Source: Bog-473 sp964457065
GTDB taxonomy: Bacteria; Actinomycetota; Acidimicrobiia; Acidimicrobiales; RAAP-2
NCBI GenBank assembly: GCA_964457065.1
Contig: CAYWDQ010000001.1
Coordinates: 77,412-141,411 of the forward strand
Length of the DNA stretch: 64,000 bases
Reading direction: 5' to 3'
Shown here: positions 32,868 through 43,157 of the stretch, in pieces
Layout: each line of letters starts with the position of its first letter
How positions within the stretch are numbered: the first letter of the stretch is position 1
The notes under the pieces: generated by a model
What the model saw: the letters and a program-made list of their open reading frames with translations, nothing else
Told to the model about the DNA's origin: nothing
Databases searched by the model: none
Made by a program: the position numbers and the translations under genes

Positions 32868-32873
32868 TACATT
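32868..32873 (+). promoter_or_regulatory. -10 hexamer TACATT of rmuC (leaderless)
   Basis: TACATT ends 6 nt before ATG 32880. A perfect TTGACA at 32851 is only 11 bp upstream, too close for normal -35 spacing. Confidence 0.5.
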
Positions 32874-32879
32874 GGCCCC

Positions 32880-34316
32880 ATGGTCATCGGAGTGGTGCTC
32901 GGCCTTGCCGTCGGACTGGCGATCGGCATCGCATGGCACCTGGCGCGCAGCGCCCGGGTGGCCGCTGCGGCGCGCCTCGCCGAGGGCCGGCTGGCGGACG
33001 CGCAGACGGCAGCGTCCGAGCAGGCAGCACAGCTCAGAACCGCATCCGAGGCGGCCGCGCAGGCGGAGACGGAGCGCGCCGTGGCCGTCAACGAGCTGAC
33101 GTTGATGCGGAAGGCGGCGACGGAGGCGACGGCGCGCGCCGAGGACGAGCGGGTTCGCTTGACCGGCGCGTTCGCTGAGCTGTCGGCCGAGGCCCTGGCC
33201 CGGAACAACGAGCAGTTCCTCGCGCTGGCCGACACGAAGTTCAAGGAGGCGCGCACTGCAGCCCAGGGCGATCTCAGCCAGCGGCAGCAATCGATCGCGC
33301 AGTTGCTGGACCCGCTGAGCGAGACCCTCGCCCGCTACCAGCGCGGCCTCCAGGAACTCGAGGTCGAGCGCAAGGGTGCCTACACCAGCCTGAACGAACG
33401 GGTGGCGGCGCTACACCTCGGGCACGAGCAACTTCAGAAGGAGACCAGGAACCTCGTCACTGCGCTGCGCTCGCCCCAGACGCGGGGACGGTGGGGGGAG
33501 ATCCAGCTGCGACGCGTGGTCGAGATGGCCGGCATGCTCGAGCACTGCGACTTCGACGAGCAGGTGTCGACCACGACCGACGACGGTCGACTGCGCCCGG
33601 ACATGATCGTGCACATGCCCGGAGGCCGGGACATGGTGGTCGACGCCAAGGTCCCGCTCGATGCTTTCCTCAAGCTCATCGAGGCTGACGACGACGAATC
33701 CCGGTCCCTCTTCCAGGTCCAGCACGCCAGGCAACTGCGTTCCCACGTGGACCAGCTCGCGAAGAAGGAGTACTGGAAGCAGTTCGCGTCCCCTCAACAG
33801 GTGGTGGCGTTCATTCCGGGCGACCAACTGCTCTCGGCGGCTTACGAGTCCGATCCCACCCTGCAGGAGTACGCCATGTCGAACGGCGTGCTGCTCACGA
33901 CGCCGACCATGCTGATCGCCCTTCTCCGCACTGTGGCGTTCGGGTGGCAGCAGGAGACCCTGGCGGACAACGCCCGCCAGGTCCAGCAGCTCGGGGCCGA
34001 GCTCTACGATCGGTTGCGCTCCATGACGGGCCACCTGCAGTCGTTGCAGCGCAGCCTGACCTCGAGCGTGGAGGCGTACAACAAGGCGGTCGGCTCGCTC
34101 GAGACGCGTGTCCTGGTGTCGGCCCGTAAGTTCCCGGGTCTTGGCGTCGTCGGGGGTGAGTCGGTGGAGATCGCCGCCCTGTCGCCCATCGAGGTCGCGC
34201 CACGTCACCTCCAAGCGGTAGAGCTGCGGAGCGACGACGACGAGGAAGCCGAGATCACGGAGCCGACCATCCTGGCGCTCCCCGAGAGCGGTCCCACCGC
34301 GGGGACGGGCTCGTAG
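32880..34316 (+). CDS. rmuC: DNA recombination protein RmuC homologue
   Basis: A 478-residue protein. An N-terminal membrane segment (VIGVVLGLAVGLAIGIAW) is followed by a coiled coil to about residue 150 and then the RmuC domain: ALRSPQTRGRWGEIQLRRVV, VDAKVPLDAFLKLIEAD, YWKQFASPQQVVAFIPGD and LIALLRTVAFGWQQETLADN. The VDAK and Glu residues are those of a PD-(D/E)XK-like nuclease core. ATG 32880 is chosen by the -10 box and the membrane segment. It is 95 nt upstream of recC on the same strand, grouping DNA-end processing genes. Confidence 0.92.
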   Translation: MVIGVVLGLAVGLAIGIAWHLARSARVAAAARLAEGRLADAQTAASEQAAQLRTASEAAAQAETERAVAVNELTLMRKAATEATARAEDERVRLTGAFAELSAEALARNNEQFLALADTKFKEARTAAQGDLSQRQQSIAQLLDPLSETLARYQRGLQELEVERKGAYTSLNERVAALHLGHEQLQKETRNLVTALRSPQTRGRWGEIQLRRVVEMAGMLEHCDFDEQVSTTTDDGRLRPDMIVHMPGGRDMVVDAKVPLDAFLKLIEADDDESRSLFQVQHARQLRSHVDQLAKKEYWKQFASPQQVVAFIPGDQLLSAAYESDPTLQEYAMSNGVLLTTPTMLIALLRTVAFGWQQETLADNARQVQQLGAELYDRLRSMTGHLQSLQRSLTSSVEAYNKAVGSLETRVLVSARKFPGLGVVGGESVEIAALSPIEVAPRHLQAVELRSDDDEEAEITEPTILALPESGPTAGTGS

Positions 34317-34399
34317 AGTGCCTCCCGTCTGACGACGCCCCCCCGAGCCGGGGTCGTCCGGGCCGTCTGCGACCCGGTCAGCGGCGAACAGCGGCGACC

Positions 34400-34405
34400 T
34401 ACTCT
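34400..34405 (+). promoter_or_regulatory. -10 hexamer TACTCT of recC (leaderless)
   Basis: TACTCT ends 6 nt before GTG 34412. Confidence 0.5.
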
Positions 34406-34411
34406 GCGGGG

Positions 34412-37400
34412 GTGCTGCACGTCCACCGATCCGAGCAGGCCGACGCCCTGGTGTCGATGCTGTGCGACCTGGTCGCCGAGCCGCTCGACGACCCCATGAC
34501 TTCCGAAGTGGTGTCGGTTCCGACGCGGGGCATCGAGCGCTGGCTGACCCAGCGCCTCTCCACGCGGCTCGGCGCGAGCGCGGGCGGCCAGGACGGGGTG
34601 TGCGCCAACATCGACTTCCCGTTCCCCGGAGCCTTGGTGAACCGGGCGTTGGCGCTCGCGGCGGGCGCCGAGCCCGATGCCGACCCCTGGTTGCCGCAAC
34701 GTGCGGTGTGGCCCCTGATGGAGGTGGTCGACGACCACTTCGACGAGGAGTGGGTGGGCCCGCTTGCGGTGCACATGAGCAAATCAGGGACCACGGACGA
34801 GCGCTTCGGGAGCATCCGTCACGTGGCTGACCTCTTCGACCGCTACTCCGTGCACCGGCCGGACATGCTCCAGCGCTGGGCGGAGGGAGTCCGGCGTGAC
34901 GACGAGACGCTGTGGCAGTACGAGCTGTGGCGGCGGCTGCGGAAGCGGATAGGGCGGCCCAGCCCCGCCGAGCGGCTGCTCGACGCGACGAGGCGACTGC
35001 GGGAGGAACCCGGGCTCCTCGACCTGCCGGCCCGGCTGTCACTGTTCGGTTTGACCAGATTGCCTGCGAGCTACCTCGACGTGCTCGAGGCCATGGCGGA
35101 ATGTCGTGCCGTGCACCTCTTCCTCCTGCATCCCTCCCCGGCCCTGTGGAACCGTCTGGAACCCCAGATCGGTCCCCTGTCGCGGAAAGTGCTGCGTCGG
35201 GACGACCCCACGGCCTCAACACCCCGCAACCCCCTGCTGGCGTCGTGGGGCAGGGACGCCAGAGAGATGCAGCTCGTCCTCGCCGGGGCCGTTCCCGACG
35301 GGCAGGAACCCGATCCGCTGTCCCGGGTCGGCCCGAGAACCCTGCTCCAGCTGATTCAGGACGACGTCCGGGCCGATCGCGCACCAGGCGGTGCGGGCGG
35401 GACGGAGGACGCGGGCCGACCATTCCTGGACGGCGACGACGCCAGTGTCCGCGTCCATTCGTGTCACGGGCGCGGGCGGCAGGTGGAGGTCCTGCGCGAC
35501 GCCGTGCTCCACCTGTTGGAGGAGGACGAGACCCTCGAGACGCGTGACGTCATCGTCATGTGTCCCGACATCGAGGGATTTGCCCCACTGATCGAGGCGA
35601 CGTTCGGCGGGTACGACGAGGTCGACGGGTTGGATCGCCCCGCCCACCAGCTCGAGATCCGCCTGGCGGACCGCTCGCTCCGTCAGACCAATCCGGTGAT
35701 GGCGGTGCTCGCCGAGGTTCTGGAGCTCGCCCCCGCACGCGTGACCGCGACGCAGGTCCTCGACCTCGCGGGTCGCGAGCCGGTCCGCCGCCGGTTTCGC
35801 TTCAGCGACGACGATCTGTCCCGATTGGAGCAGTGGGTCCGGGAAGCCCGGGTGCGCTGGGGTTTCGATAAGGAACACCGAGATGCCTTCGGGCTCGGCA
35901 CCATCGGAGCGAACACGTGGCGGTCCGGCCTCGACCGGATACTCCTCGGGGTGGCAATGGCGGATGAACGCCAGCGCCTTTTCGAGGGGGTGCTACCGCT
36001 CGACGACGTCGAGACCAGCGACATCGAACTGGCCGGCCGCCTCACCGAGTTCATCGAGCGACTCCGCTGCGCGATCGATGCACTCGCCGAGACCCGTACG
36101 GTTGACCGATGGGCGAGCACGCTGGCCCAGATCTCGGATTCGCTGACGGCGACCACACCACGTGATGCATGGCAGCAGGCCCAGCTCACGGCCCTCCTCG
36201 AGGAGCTCGTCGGCGAGGCTACGGACGAGCAACGGGTCAGCTCTGTGCTGCTCGGCCGTGACGACGTTCGCTCGATCCTGGCGGACCGCCTGAAGGGCCG
36301 GCCGACGCGCGCGAACTTCCGAACCGGGCACATCACCGTTTGCACGCTGGTCCCGATGCGTTCCATCCCGCACAGGGTCGTGTGCCTGCTGGGACTCGAT
36401 GACGGCAGCTTCCCCCGGCACATCGAGCGCGACGGAGACGATCTCTCGGCGCAGGACCCACGTGTCGGTGACCGTGACGTCAGGAGCGAAGACCGGCAGC
36501 TCCTGCTCGACGCACTCCTGGCCGCCCGCGAGCACCTGGTGATCACCTATACGGGCCGCGACGAGCGTTCCAACCTGCCCCGTCCACCCGCCGTCCCCGT
36601 TGGCGAGCTCCTGGACGTCGTCGACCGCACCGTGCAGACCGATGACGGGCCGGCATCGCAGGCCGTCATCGTCAAGCACCCGTTGCAACCCTTCGACCAC
36701 CGGAACTACGAGCCGGACCGGCTCGTGTCAGGCGGACCCTGGAGTTTCGACGAGTTGCATCTGGCCGGCGCCCGCGCCGCACTCGTGCCGCGACGCCACG
36801 CGCCCGAGTTCCTGGAGCGTCCGCTCCCCGACCCCGTCGAAGACCAGGGGATGATCGAGCTCGACAGCCTCGACCGCTTCGTCCGTCATCCGGTCCGCGC
36901 GTTCCTGCGCGAGCGGCTCGGCGTCTCGCTGTGGGACCGCACCCGTGACTTCGAAGACGCCATCCCGATCGACCTGGACGGGTTGGCAGAGTGGGAGATT
37001 GGCGAGCGCGTCCTCAAGGCCCGACTTGGGGGCGACGACTGGGCGACGTGCGAGGCAGCGGAGAAGGCGCGCGGGGCACTGCCACCGTCCTCACTGGCCG
37101 ATCCGCTGCTCAATGAGATGGCCTATTCCATTGAAGCGCTGGTCGCGGCGTCTCGCGAAGATGCGGATGCAGCGCCGAGGGCTGTGGACGTGCAGGTCGA
37201 CCTGGCGGGCATGTCAGAAGTGCTCGGTGCCGTGTCGGGGGTGCGTGGCGACGTCGTCCACACCGTCACCTACCGGAGGATGCAGCCCTCGCTGCGTCTG
37301 GCCGCGTGGGTCCGCTTGCTCGCCCTGAGCGCAGCCCGACCCGACCACCCGTTCAAGGCGGTCACGATCGCACGAGCGGAACGGAGATCGTCGCGCCTCG

Positions 37401-37822
37401 TGAGTCTGTCGAGGATCGGTCCGCTCGGTCCTGATCCGCACACACGGAAGTTGGTCGCCGACGTCCACTTGCGCAATCTCGTAGACCTCTACCGGCGGGG
37501 GATGCGTGAACCCCTTCCGCTGTACTGCAAGACGTCGGCGGCCTACGCTGCCGCCCGCCGGGCCGGAGCCGACGACGCGGACGTGCCCGCACTCGGCGAG
37601 TGGGAGTCGAACAGGGACTTCAAACGGGAGAACCGGGAGAACGAGCACCTCCTCGTGCTCGGCGGGGAGCTCTCGTTCGTCGAGATGGTGGCACGCTCGG
37701 GAAGGCCGGGCAACGACGAGTCGGACGAGGGTGCGGTGTCGGGCGAATCCAGCCGGTTCGGGTTGTATGCCCGCAGACTCTGGGACGGGCTGCTCGAGTT
37801 CGAGAAGATCGCCAACCAGTGA
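34412..37822 (+). CDS. recC: exodeoxyribonuclease V subunit gamma (RecC)
   Basis: A 1136-residue protein, the usual size for RecC. It begins LHVHRSEQADALVSMLCDLV, with VPTRGIERWLTQRLSTRLG near residue 37, LSLFGLTRLPASYLDVLEAM near 210, and a vestigial helicase-type region (VCLLGLDDGSFPRHIERDGDDL near 655). RecC scans for Chi in the RecBCD complex that resects double-strand breaks and degrades foreign linear DNA. GTG 34412 follows a -10 box by 6 nt. Its TGA overlaps the GTG of recB by 4 nt. The operon order C-B-D is that of mycobacterial recCBD. Confidence 0.93.
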   Translation: MLHVHRSEQADALVSMLCDLVAEPLDDPMTSEVVSVPTRGIERWLTQRLSTRLGASAGGQDGVCANIDFPFPGALVNRALALAAGAEPDADPWLPQRAVWPLMEVVDDHFDEEWVGPLAVHMSKSGTTDERFGSIRHVADLFDRYSVHRPDMLQRWAEGVRRDDETLWQYELWRRLRKRIGRPSPAERLLDATRRLREEPGLLDLPARLSLFGLTRLPASYLDVLEAMAECRAVHLFLLHPSPALWNRLEPQIGPLSRKVLRRDDPTASTPRNPLLASWGRDAREMQLVLAGAVPDGQEPDPLSRVGPRTLLQLIQDDVRADRAPGGAGGTEDAGRPFLDGDDASVRVHSCHGRGRQVEVLRDAVLHLLEEDETLETRDVIVMCPDIEGFAPLIEATFGGYDEVDGLDRPAHQLEIRLADRSLRQTNPVMAVLAEVLELAPARVTATQVLDLAGREPVRRRFRFSDDDLSRLEQWVREARVRWGFDKEHRDAFGLGTIGANTWRSGLDRILLGVAMADERQRLFEGVLPLDDVETSDIELAGRLTEFIERLRCAIDALAETRTVDRWASTLAQISDSLTATTPRDAWQQAQLTALLEELVGEATDEQRVSSVLLGRDDVRSILADRLKGRPTRANFRTGHITVCTLVPMRSIPHRVVCLLGLDDGSFPRHIERDGDDLSAQDPRVGDRDVRSEDRQLLLDALLAAREHLVITYTGRDERSNLPRPPAVPVGELLDVVDRTVQTDDGPASQAVIVKHPLQPFDHRNYEPDRLVSGGPWSFDELHLAGARAALVPRRHAPEFLERPLPDPVEDQGMIELDSLDRFVRHPVRAFLRERLGVSLWDRTRDFEDAIPIDLDGLAEWEIGERVLKARLGGDDWATCEAAEKARGALPPSSLADPLLNEMAYSIEALVAASREDADAAPRAVDVQVDLAGMSEVLGAVSGVRGDVVHTVTYRRMQPSLRLAAWVRLLALSAARPDHPFKAVTIARAERRSSRLVSLSRIGPLGPDPHTRKLVADVHLRNLVDLYRRGMREPLPLYCKTSAAYAAARRAGADDADVPALGEWESNRDFKRENRENEHLLVLGGELSFVEMVARSGRPGNDESDEGAVSGESSRFGLYARRLWDGLLEFEKIANQ

Positions 37823-40800
37823 CGGCGCCGACAGATCCGCAGCCGTTCGACGTCTCCGGCCCCCTCCCCGCCGGTACGACCCTGCTCGAGGCGAGTGCGG
37901 GCACCGGGAAGACCTTCACCATCGCCGGACTCACGACGCGGTACGTGGCCGAGGCGAACTTGCCGATCGATCGTCTTCTCGTCATTACGTTCACGCGCAT
38001 GGCCACGGGGGAGCTCCGCGAGCGGGTACGGGAGCGCCTTGTACGTGCCCACGACGGACTCGTCGATGTTCTGGCCGCTGCGGAAGAGCACACTGACGAC
38101 GAGATCGTCCGCGTGCTCGCCGACGCTCCGCCTTCCGAGCAGGAGGTGCGCCGCCATCGGCTGGCCAAGGCGATCGCCGACTTCGACGCAGCGACGATCG
38201 AGACGACACACGGGTTCTGTCTCCAGGTCCTGTACGGGCTCGGTACGGCGGGTGACGTCGACCGCGAGGTCACCCTGGTCGAAGACGTGCGAGATCTTCT
38301 CGAGGAGGTGGTGGACGACCTGTATCTCCGCAAGTTCGCCCACCGCACGAACGAGCTCGGCTTCTCCCGCGAGGACGCACTCAAGATCGCACGGAAGGTG
38401 ATGGAGCAACCCGATGCCGCAGTGGTCCCGGGCTTGTCCGACGCGGACGATCTGCCTTCCACGCGGCGCCGGTTCGCACGGGCGGTCCACGACGAGATGG
38501 ATCGCCGGAAGCGGACGCTCAAGATCCTGACCTATGACGACGTACTGATCCGCCTCCGTGACACGTTGCGCGACCCGACCCGTGGTGCTGTCGCGCGGGC
38601 TCGCCTGCGTGAGCGCTATGACGTCGTTCTCGTCGACGAATTCCAGGACACCGATCCTGTCCAGTGGGAGATCATGCACCGCGCGTTCGGCGATCAGGGG
38701 ACGACGCTCGTCCTGATCGGCGATCCCAAGCAAGCGATCTACGCGTTTCGCGGGGCCGACGTGGACACCTATCTCAGGGCCAAGCACCACGTGCAGTCCG
38801 AGTGGACGCTCGATGTGAACTGGCGCAGTGATGCTGGCCTCCTGCGCGCGTACGACGCCCTCTTCGCCGGTGCGCAGCTCGGACAGGCGGGTATCTCGTA
38901 CCGGAACGTCCATGCCGCAGACGCCAACGCGGCACCCCGGCTTGTTGGCGCGCCTGTGGCCTCTCCGTTGCGGGTCCGAATCGTGCGAGCCGAGGACCGC
39001 CTCGTGGCGCGCACGCAGCAGGGCCACCTCAAGGCACCGGATGCGCGCGAGCTCATCGCCGGCGATCTCGCCGCCGAGACGGTCCAGCTGCTGAGGGCGG
39101 AGCCCGAGGTCGTCACACGCCGCCGCGACGGCACGGAGGTGGCACGCAGACCGCTGCATCCCGGCGATGTCGCTGTCCTCGTGCGCTCGAACAAGCACGC
39201 GGTGACGGTGCGTGATGCCCTACGCGCGGTCGGGGTCCCCGCTGTCATCGGCGGCGCCGGATCGGTGTTCGTCTCCGAGTCCGCCCGCGAATGGCTGCGG
39301 TTGCTCGAAGCGCTCGAACGTCCCGCGTCGCGGGAGCGTGCGTCCCTGGTGGCGCTGACCCAATTCATCGGGTGGTCGGCCGAAGAGGTGGCGCGTGCCG
39401 ATGAGGCCCGATGGGAGGATCTCCACTGGTCCCTGCACAACTGGGCCCGGTGCCTGCGCGACCAGGGCGTCGCTTCCTTGTACGAGACGATCAGCGGCCA
39501 CACCGGCTTGCCGGCCCGCGTGTTGTCGCGTCCCGATGGCGAGCGGTTCATGACCGACTTGCGCCACCTCGCGCAGCTGCTGCACGAGGCGGGGGCGATC
39601 GAGGGGGTGGGACCGACGACACTGGCCAATTGGCTCGGTCGCCGTATCGTCGAGGCAGATCGCGAGGCGGAGACCGAGGAGCGCACGCGGCGCCTCGAGT
39701 CGGACGCCAACGCAGTCCAGGTGATCACGATCCATCGGAGCAAGGGGCTCGAGTTCCCGGTGGTGCTCTGCCCCTACGCCTGGGACGGCTACATCCACAA
39801 GACGGATGTGCCGGTGTTCCACGACCCGGAAAACGCCCACGAGCGCACCATCGACGTCGGATGCCCCGGTCCGGAGCTGATCGCCCACAGGAAGCTGGAG
39901 GAGATCGAAGGGCAGGGCGAAGATCTGCGTCTTCTCTACGTCGCCTTGACGCGCGCCCAACACCAGACCGTGCTGTGGTGGGCCGGCAGCAGGGACACCA
40001 AGAACTCGCCCCTGTCGCGGCTGATGTTCGCCCGTGGGGCGGGCGGAGAGGTGCTGCCGCACGGGAAGAAGTCGCAGCCTGATTCCACGGTCGAGCAGAC
40101 CTTCTCCGCGTTGGGCCCCGAGGTATCCGTCGAGCACGTGACCCCGCCCCCCGACGTCCGGTGGCAACCGGACGCCGGCACCCCCGTCGACCTCGAGGCC
40201 GCCCTCTTCGATCGCTCTCTCGACGTCGACTGGCGCCGCGTGTCGTACTCGAGCATCACCCGAGCGCTGCACGGAGAGCCGCTCATCGGCAGCGAGCCGG
40301 AGGAGCCGCTGACCTCCGACGAAGTGACACCGGTCGCCCCCTGGGGAACGGTCGGAACCGCATCGGACGAGGACGGGCTCCGGTCCACGGCACTCGGGCT
40401 CGCCGGTATGCCCGGTGGCGCCCTCGTCGGCACCATCGTGCACAGCGCGCTGGAGAGGATCGACTTCGCCTCGCCCGACCTCGTGACAGAGGTCGCCGAG
40501 GCGGTCGAACACGAGTTGGCCTGGCGAAGCGTGGATCTCGGGAACAAGGACGCTGCCGTTGCCGGGCTCTGCGCGGCTCTCGAGTCACCGCTCGGCCCCT
40601 CGGTCGGTGAGGTGCGGCTGTGTGACATCGCCCGCCGCGACCGACTCGACGAGTTGGGATTCGAGATCCCGCTCGTCGGTGGCGACCTGCCCACGGCGCA
40701 GCTCCACGTGTCCGACCTCGCCGACGTGCTCGAGATGCACCTGAGCCCCGGTGACCCGGTGCGCGCCTACGCGGACCGTCTGCGCGACCAGGCGCTCAAC

Positions 40801-41208
40801 GGCGTGCTCCGCGGCTACCTGAACGGGAGCCTCGACCTCGTGTTCCGGCTGCCTGGCGACCGCTTCGTGCTGGCCGACTACAAGACGAACAGGCTGGCCC
40901 CGCCCGACGAGACGCTCACGGCCTGGCACTACCGTCCGGAGGCGGTCGAGTCCGAGATGGCGGAGGCTCACTATCCCCTGCAGGCGCTCATCTACTCCGT
41001 GGCACTGCACCGGTACCTGCGCTGGCGCCTCCCCGGGTACGACGTGGCGCAGAACCTCGGCGGTGTCCTGTACTTGTTCCTGCGTGGCATGAGTGCATCG
41101 GAACCCACCCGGGTCGGCGAGCACCCCGTCGGGGTCTGGTTCTGGCGGCCACCGCCAGGGTTGGTGGAGTCGTTGAGCGATCTGTTCGACAGAGGCGTTC
41201 ACCCGTGA
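37819..41208 (+). CDS. recB: exodeoxyribonuclease V subunit beta (RecB)
   Basis: A 1129-residue UvrD-type helicase-nuclease. Walker A is in LEASAGTGKTFTIAGL (near residue 27), motif II is VLVDEFQDTDPVQWEIM, motif III region FRGADVDTYLRAK, and VNWRSDAGLLRAYD follows. ITIHRSKGLEFPVVLCPYAW is motif V, and RLLYVALTRAQHQTVLWW is motif VI. The C-terminal nuclease domain has NGSLDLVFRLPGDRFVLADY and the catalytic Lys in KTN. GTG 37819 is chosen from the 4-nt GTGA overlap with recC. It drives 3'-5' unwinding and all strand cleavage in the complex. Confidence 0.94.
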   Translation: MTAPTDPQPFDVSGPLPAGTTLLEASAGTGKTFTIAGLTTRYVAEANLPIDRLLVITFTRMATGELRERVRERLVRAHDGLVDVLAAAEEHTDDEIVRVLADAPPSEQEVRRHRLAKAIADFDAATIETTHGFCLQVLYGLGTAGDVDREVTLVEDVRDLLEEVVDDLYLRKFAHRTNELGFSREDALKIARKVMEQPDAAVVPGLSDADDLPSTRRRFARAVHDEMDRRKRTLKILTYDDVLIRLRDTLRDPTRGAVARARLRERYDVVLVDEFQDTDPVQWEIMHRAFGDQGTTLVLIGDPKQAIYAFRGADVDTYLRAKHHVQSEWTLDVNWRSDAGLLRAYDALFAGAQLGQAGISYRNVHAADANAAPRLVGAPVASPLRVRIVRAEDRLVARTQQGHLKAPDARELIAGDLAAETVQLLRAEPEVVTRRRDGTEVARRPLHPGDVAVLVRSNKHAVTVRDALRAVGVPAVIGGAGSVFVSESAREWLRLLEALERPASRERASLVALTQFIGWSAEEVARADEARWEDLHWSLHNWARCLRDQGVASLYETISGHTGLPARVLSRPDGERFMTDLRHLAQLLHEAGAIEGVGPTTLANWLGRRIVEADREAETEERTRRLESDANAVQVITIHRSKGLEFPVVLCPYAWDGYIHKTDVPVFHDPENAHERTIDVGCPGPELIAHRKLEEIEGQGEDLRLLYVALTRAQHQTVLWWAGSRDTKNSPLSRLMFARGAGGEVLPHGKKSQPDSTVEQTFSALGPEVSVEHVTPPPDVRWQPDAGTPVDLEAALFDRSLDVDWRRVSYSSITRALHGEPLIGSEPEEPLTSDEVTPVAPWGTVGTASDEDGLRSTALGLAGMPGGALVGTIVHSALERIDFASPDLVTEVAEAVEHELAWRSVDLGNKDAAVAGLCAALESPLGPSVGEVRLCDIARRDRLDELGFEIPLVGGDLPTAQLHVSDLADVLEMHLSPGDPVRAYADRLRDQALNGVLRGYLNGSLDLVFRLPGDRFVLADYKTNRLAPPDETLTAWHYRPEAVESEMAEAHYPLQALIYSVALHRYLRWRLPGYDVAQNLGGVLYLFLRGMSASEPTRVGEHPVGVWFWRPPPGLVESLSDLFDRGVHP

Positions 41209-43157
41209 TGCCGACCGAGGAGCTGGACCGTTTTGACCCCGCACTGGTCCTGGGCGCGAAGGGGCTGCTGCGCGAATTCAACGAGACCGGCGTGCTGGCG
41301 GCCTCGGATGTCCACGTCGCGGACAGATTGACCGCGCTGAGCAGCGTCACCGATGAACTCGTGCGGCTCGGGGTCGCCTTTGCCGCCAGGGCACCGCGTC
41401 TGGGTCACGTGTGCGTCGACCTTGGCGCGATCAGGCTCACCGCGAGCAGCGAGTCGGATGCGGACACCGACGTCGATGCCCTGCCCTGGCCGGACCCGGA
41501 CGCCTGGCTGGCCGCCGTGCGTGCGAGCCCTCTCGTCGGGGAGGATTGTCCGCTGTATCTCTCCGGAACGAACCTGTATCTGAACCGGCTCTGGGTGGAC
41601 GAGGTCCAGGTGGCCTCCGATCTCCTGAGGCTGGCCTCCGCACCCGCGGACGGAGTCGACGAGGCATTGCTGACCAACGGCCTGGTCCGGATGTTCCCGG
41701 CCGGCTCCGCCGATGCCGACCCAGCTCACCTCCAGACCCTGGCGGCTGCGGTCGCGGTGCTCCGGAGAGTCTCGGTCATCGCCGGCGGTCCGGGGACGGG
41801 CAAGACCACCACGGTCGCCCGTGTCCTCGCCTTGCTCCAGGAGCAGACGATGGCGATGGGCCGACCCCCGCCCCTCATCGCATTGGCAGCCCCCACGGGC
41901 AAGGCGGCAGCCCGCCTGGAAGAGGCGGTACGCGCCGAGGCGGCCGGGTTGGGTCTCGACGACGACCTGCAGCAACGGCTTCGTGGCTTACGCGGCATGA
42001 CGCTCCACCGGCTCCTCGGCTTCGATCCGGGCAACCGGACGCGCTTCCGCCACAACCGGTCGAACCCTCTCCGCCACGACGTGGTCGTGGTCGACGAGAC
42101 CTCGATGGTGGCCCTTTCGATGATGGCGCGCCTGCTCGAAGCCATCCGCCCGGACGCCCGCCTGATCCTCGTCGGCGACCCCGAGCAGCTGGCCTCGGTG
42201 GAGGCCGGCGCCGTGCTCGGCGACATCGTCGGACCAGCCTCAGTGGGCTTGTGCATGGGAAGCGCGGCGCGCGCCCGCCTGGAGTCGGTCACCCGGTGGC
42301 CGGTGGTCGAGGAGGCGAGCGCCCATCACTCGGCTGTCGGGGACGGCGTGGTCTCGCTGCGTCACGTGCACCGCCACCGGGGAGCCATCGCCGAATTGGC
42401 CCGGGCCATACAGCGCGGCGATGAGGACGCCGCGCTGGCAGCGTTGGACGCTGGCGAGTCGAACGTCCAGTGGATCCCCCTCGAGGCGTCACAACCTGCG
42501 GCCGAGCGCGTCGACGCGATCCGCGCTCTTGCCGTGCGGAGCGGCCGTGACGTCATTGAGGCGGCGAAGTCCGGTGACGCAAGGGGGGCGCTCCAGGCCC
42601 TGGGGGGGTTCCGCCTCCTCTGCGCGCATCGGCGAGGACCAGATGGCGTCACGACCTGGACCCAGCTCATAGAGAGATGGCTCCTGGCCGAGGTCGAGGA
42701 CTTTGCCGTGGGGGCCGATTGGTACGTCGGGCGTCCGCTCATCGTCACGGAGAACGACCACGCCCTGCAGCTCTTCAACGGCGACATCGGTGTCGTGGTC
42801 AAGGGACGCGACAGGCCCATGGAGGCGGCCTTCGAGCGGGGTGGCGACGTCGTCACGGTCAGTCCCACGCGGCTGGCCGCGGTCGACACCGTGTACGCGA
42901 TGACGGTCCACAAGAGCCAGGGTTCCCAATTCGAGGTGGTCGCCTTCGTGCTGCCCGCGCCCGGCTCGCGGATCCTCACTCGGGAACTGCTCTACACGGC
43001 GGTCACACGCGCCCAGGAGCGCCTCCTCCTCGTCGGTCCCGAGGAGTCGATCCGATCTGCCATCGCGAAGCCGATCGCGCGCGCGTCGGGATTGCGGGAT
43101 GCCCTGTGGAGCGTCGGGAACGATCCTGCCGCGACGTCGGATGGCGTCGGCGGGTGA
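41208..43157 (+). CDS. recD: exodeoxyribonuclease V subunit alpha (RecD)
   Basis: A 649-residue SF1B helicase. An N-terminal RecC-contacting domain runs to about residue 180, then Walker A VIAGGPGTGKTTTVARVL, motif Ia APTGKAAARLEEAV, motif II VVVVDETSMVALSMM, motif III LVGDPEQLASVEAGAVLGD and motif VI YTAVTRAQERLLLVG. AMTVHKSQGSQFEVVAFVLP is motif V. ATG 41208 shares one base with the recB stop (TGATG); GTG 41205 is an equally coupled alternative. It moves 5'-3' on the opposite strand to RecB. Confidence 0.94.
   Translation: MPTEELDRFDPALVLGAKGLLREFNETGVLAASDVHVADRLTALSSVTDELVRLGVAFAARAPRLGHVCVDLGAIRLTASSESDADTDVDALPWPDPDAWLAAVRASPLVGEDCPLYLSGTNLYLNRLWVDEVQVASDLLRLASAPADGVDEALLTNGLVRMFPAGSADADPAHLQTLAAAVAVLRRVSVIAGGPGTGKTTTVARVLALLQEQTMAMGRPPPLIALAAPTGKAAARLEEAVRAEAAGLGLDDDLQQRLRGLRGMTLHRLLGFDPGNRTRFRHNRSNPLRHDVVVVDETSMVALSMMARLLEAIRPDARLILVGDPEQLASVEAGAVLGDIVGPASVGLCMGSAARARLESVTRWPVVEEASAHHSAVGDGVVSLRHVHRHRGAIAELARAIQRGDEDAALAALDAGESNVQWIPLEASQPAAERVDAIRALAVRSGRDVIEAAKSGDARGALQALGGFRLLCAHRRGPDGVTTWTQLIERWLLAEVEDFAVGADWYVGRPLIVTENDHALQLFNGDIGVVVKGRDRPMEAAFERGGDVVTVSPTRLAAVDTVYAMTVHKSQGSQFEVVAFVLPAPGSRILTRELLYTAVTRAQERLLLVGPEESIRSAIAKPIARASGLRDALWSVGNDPAATSDGVGG

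Noticed and set aside
31989..32880. A PHO box in front of phoU
   Set aside because: No GTTCACC-type 11-bp direct repeats are present between 32745 and 32880 on either strand.
41205..41207. GTG 41205 as the recD start
   Set aside because: ATG 41208 gives the normal 1-nt TGATG overlap. The alternative adds one residue only and cannot be excluded.
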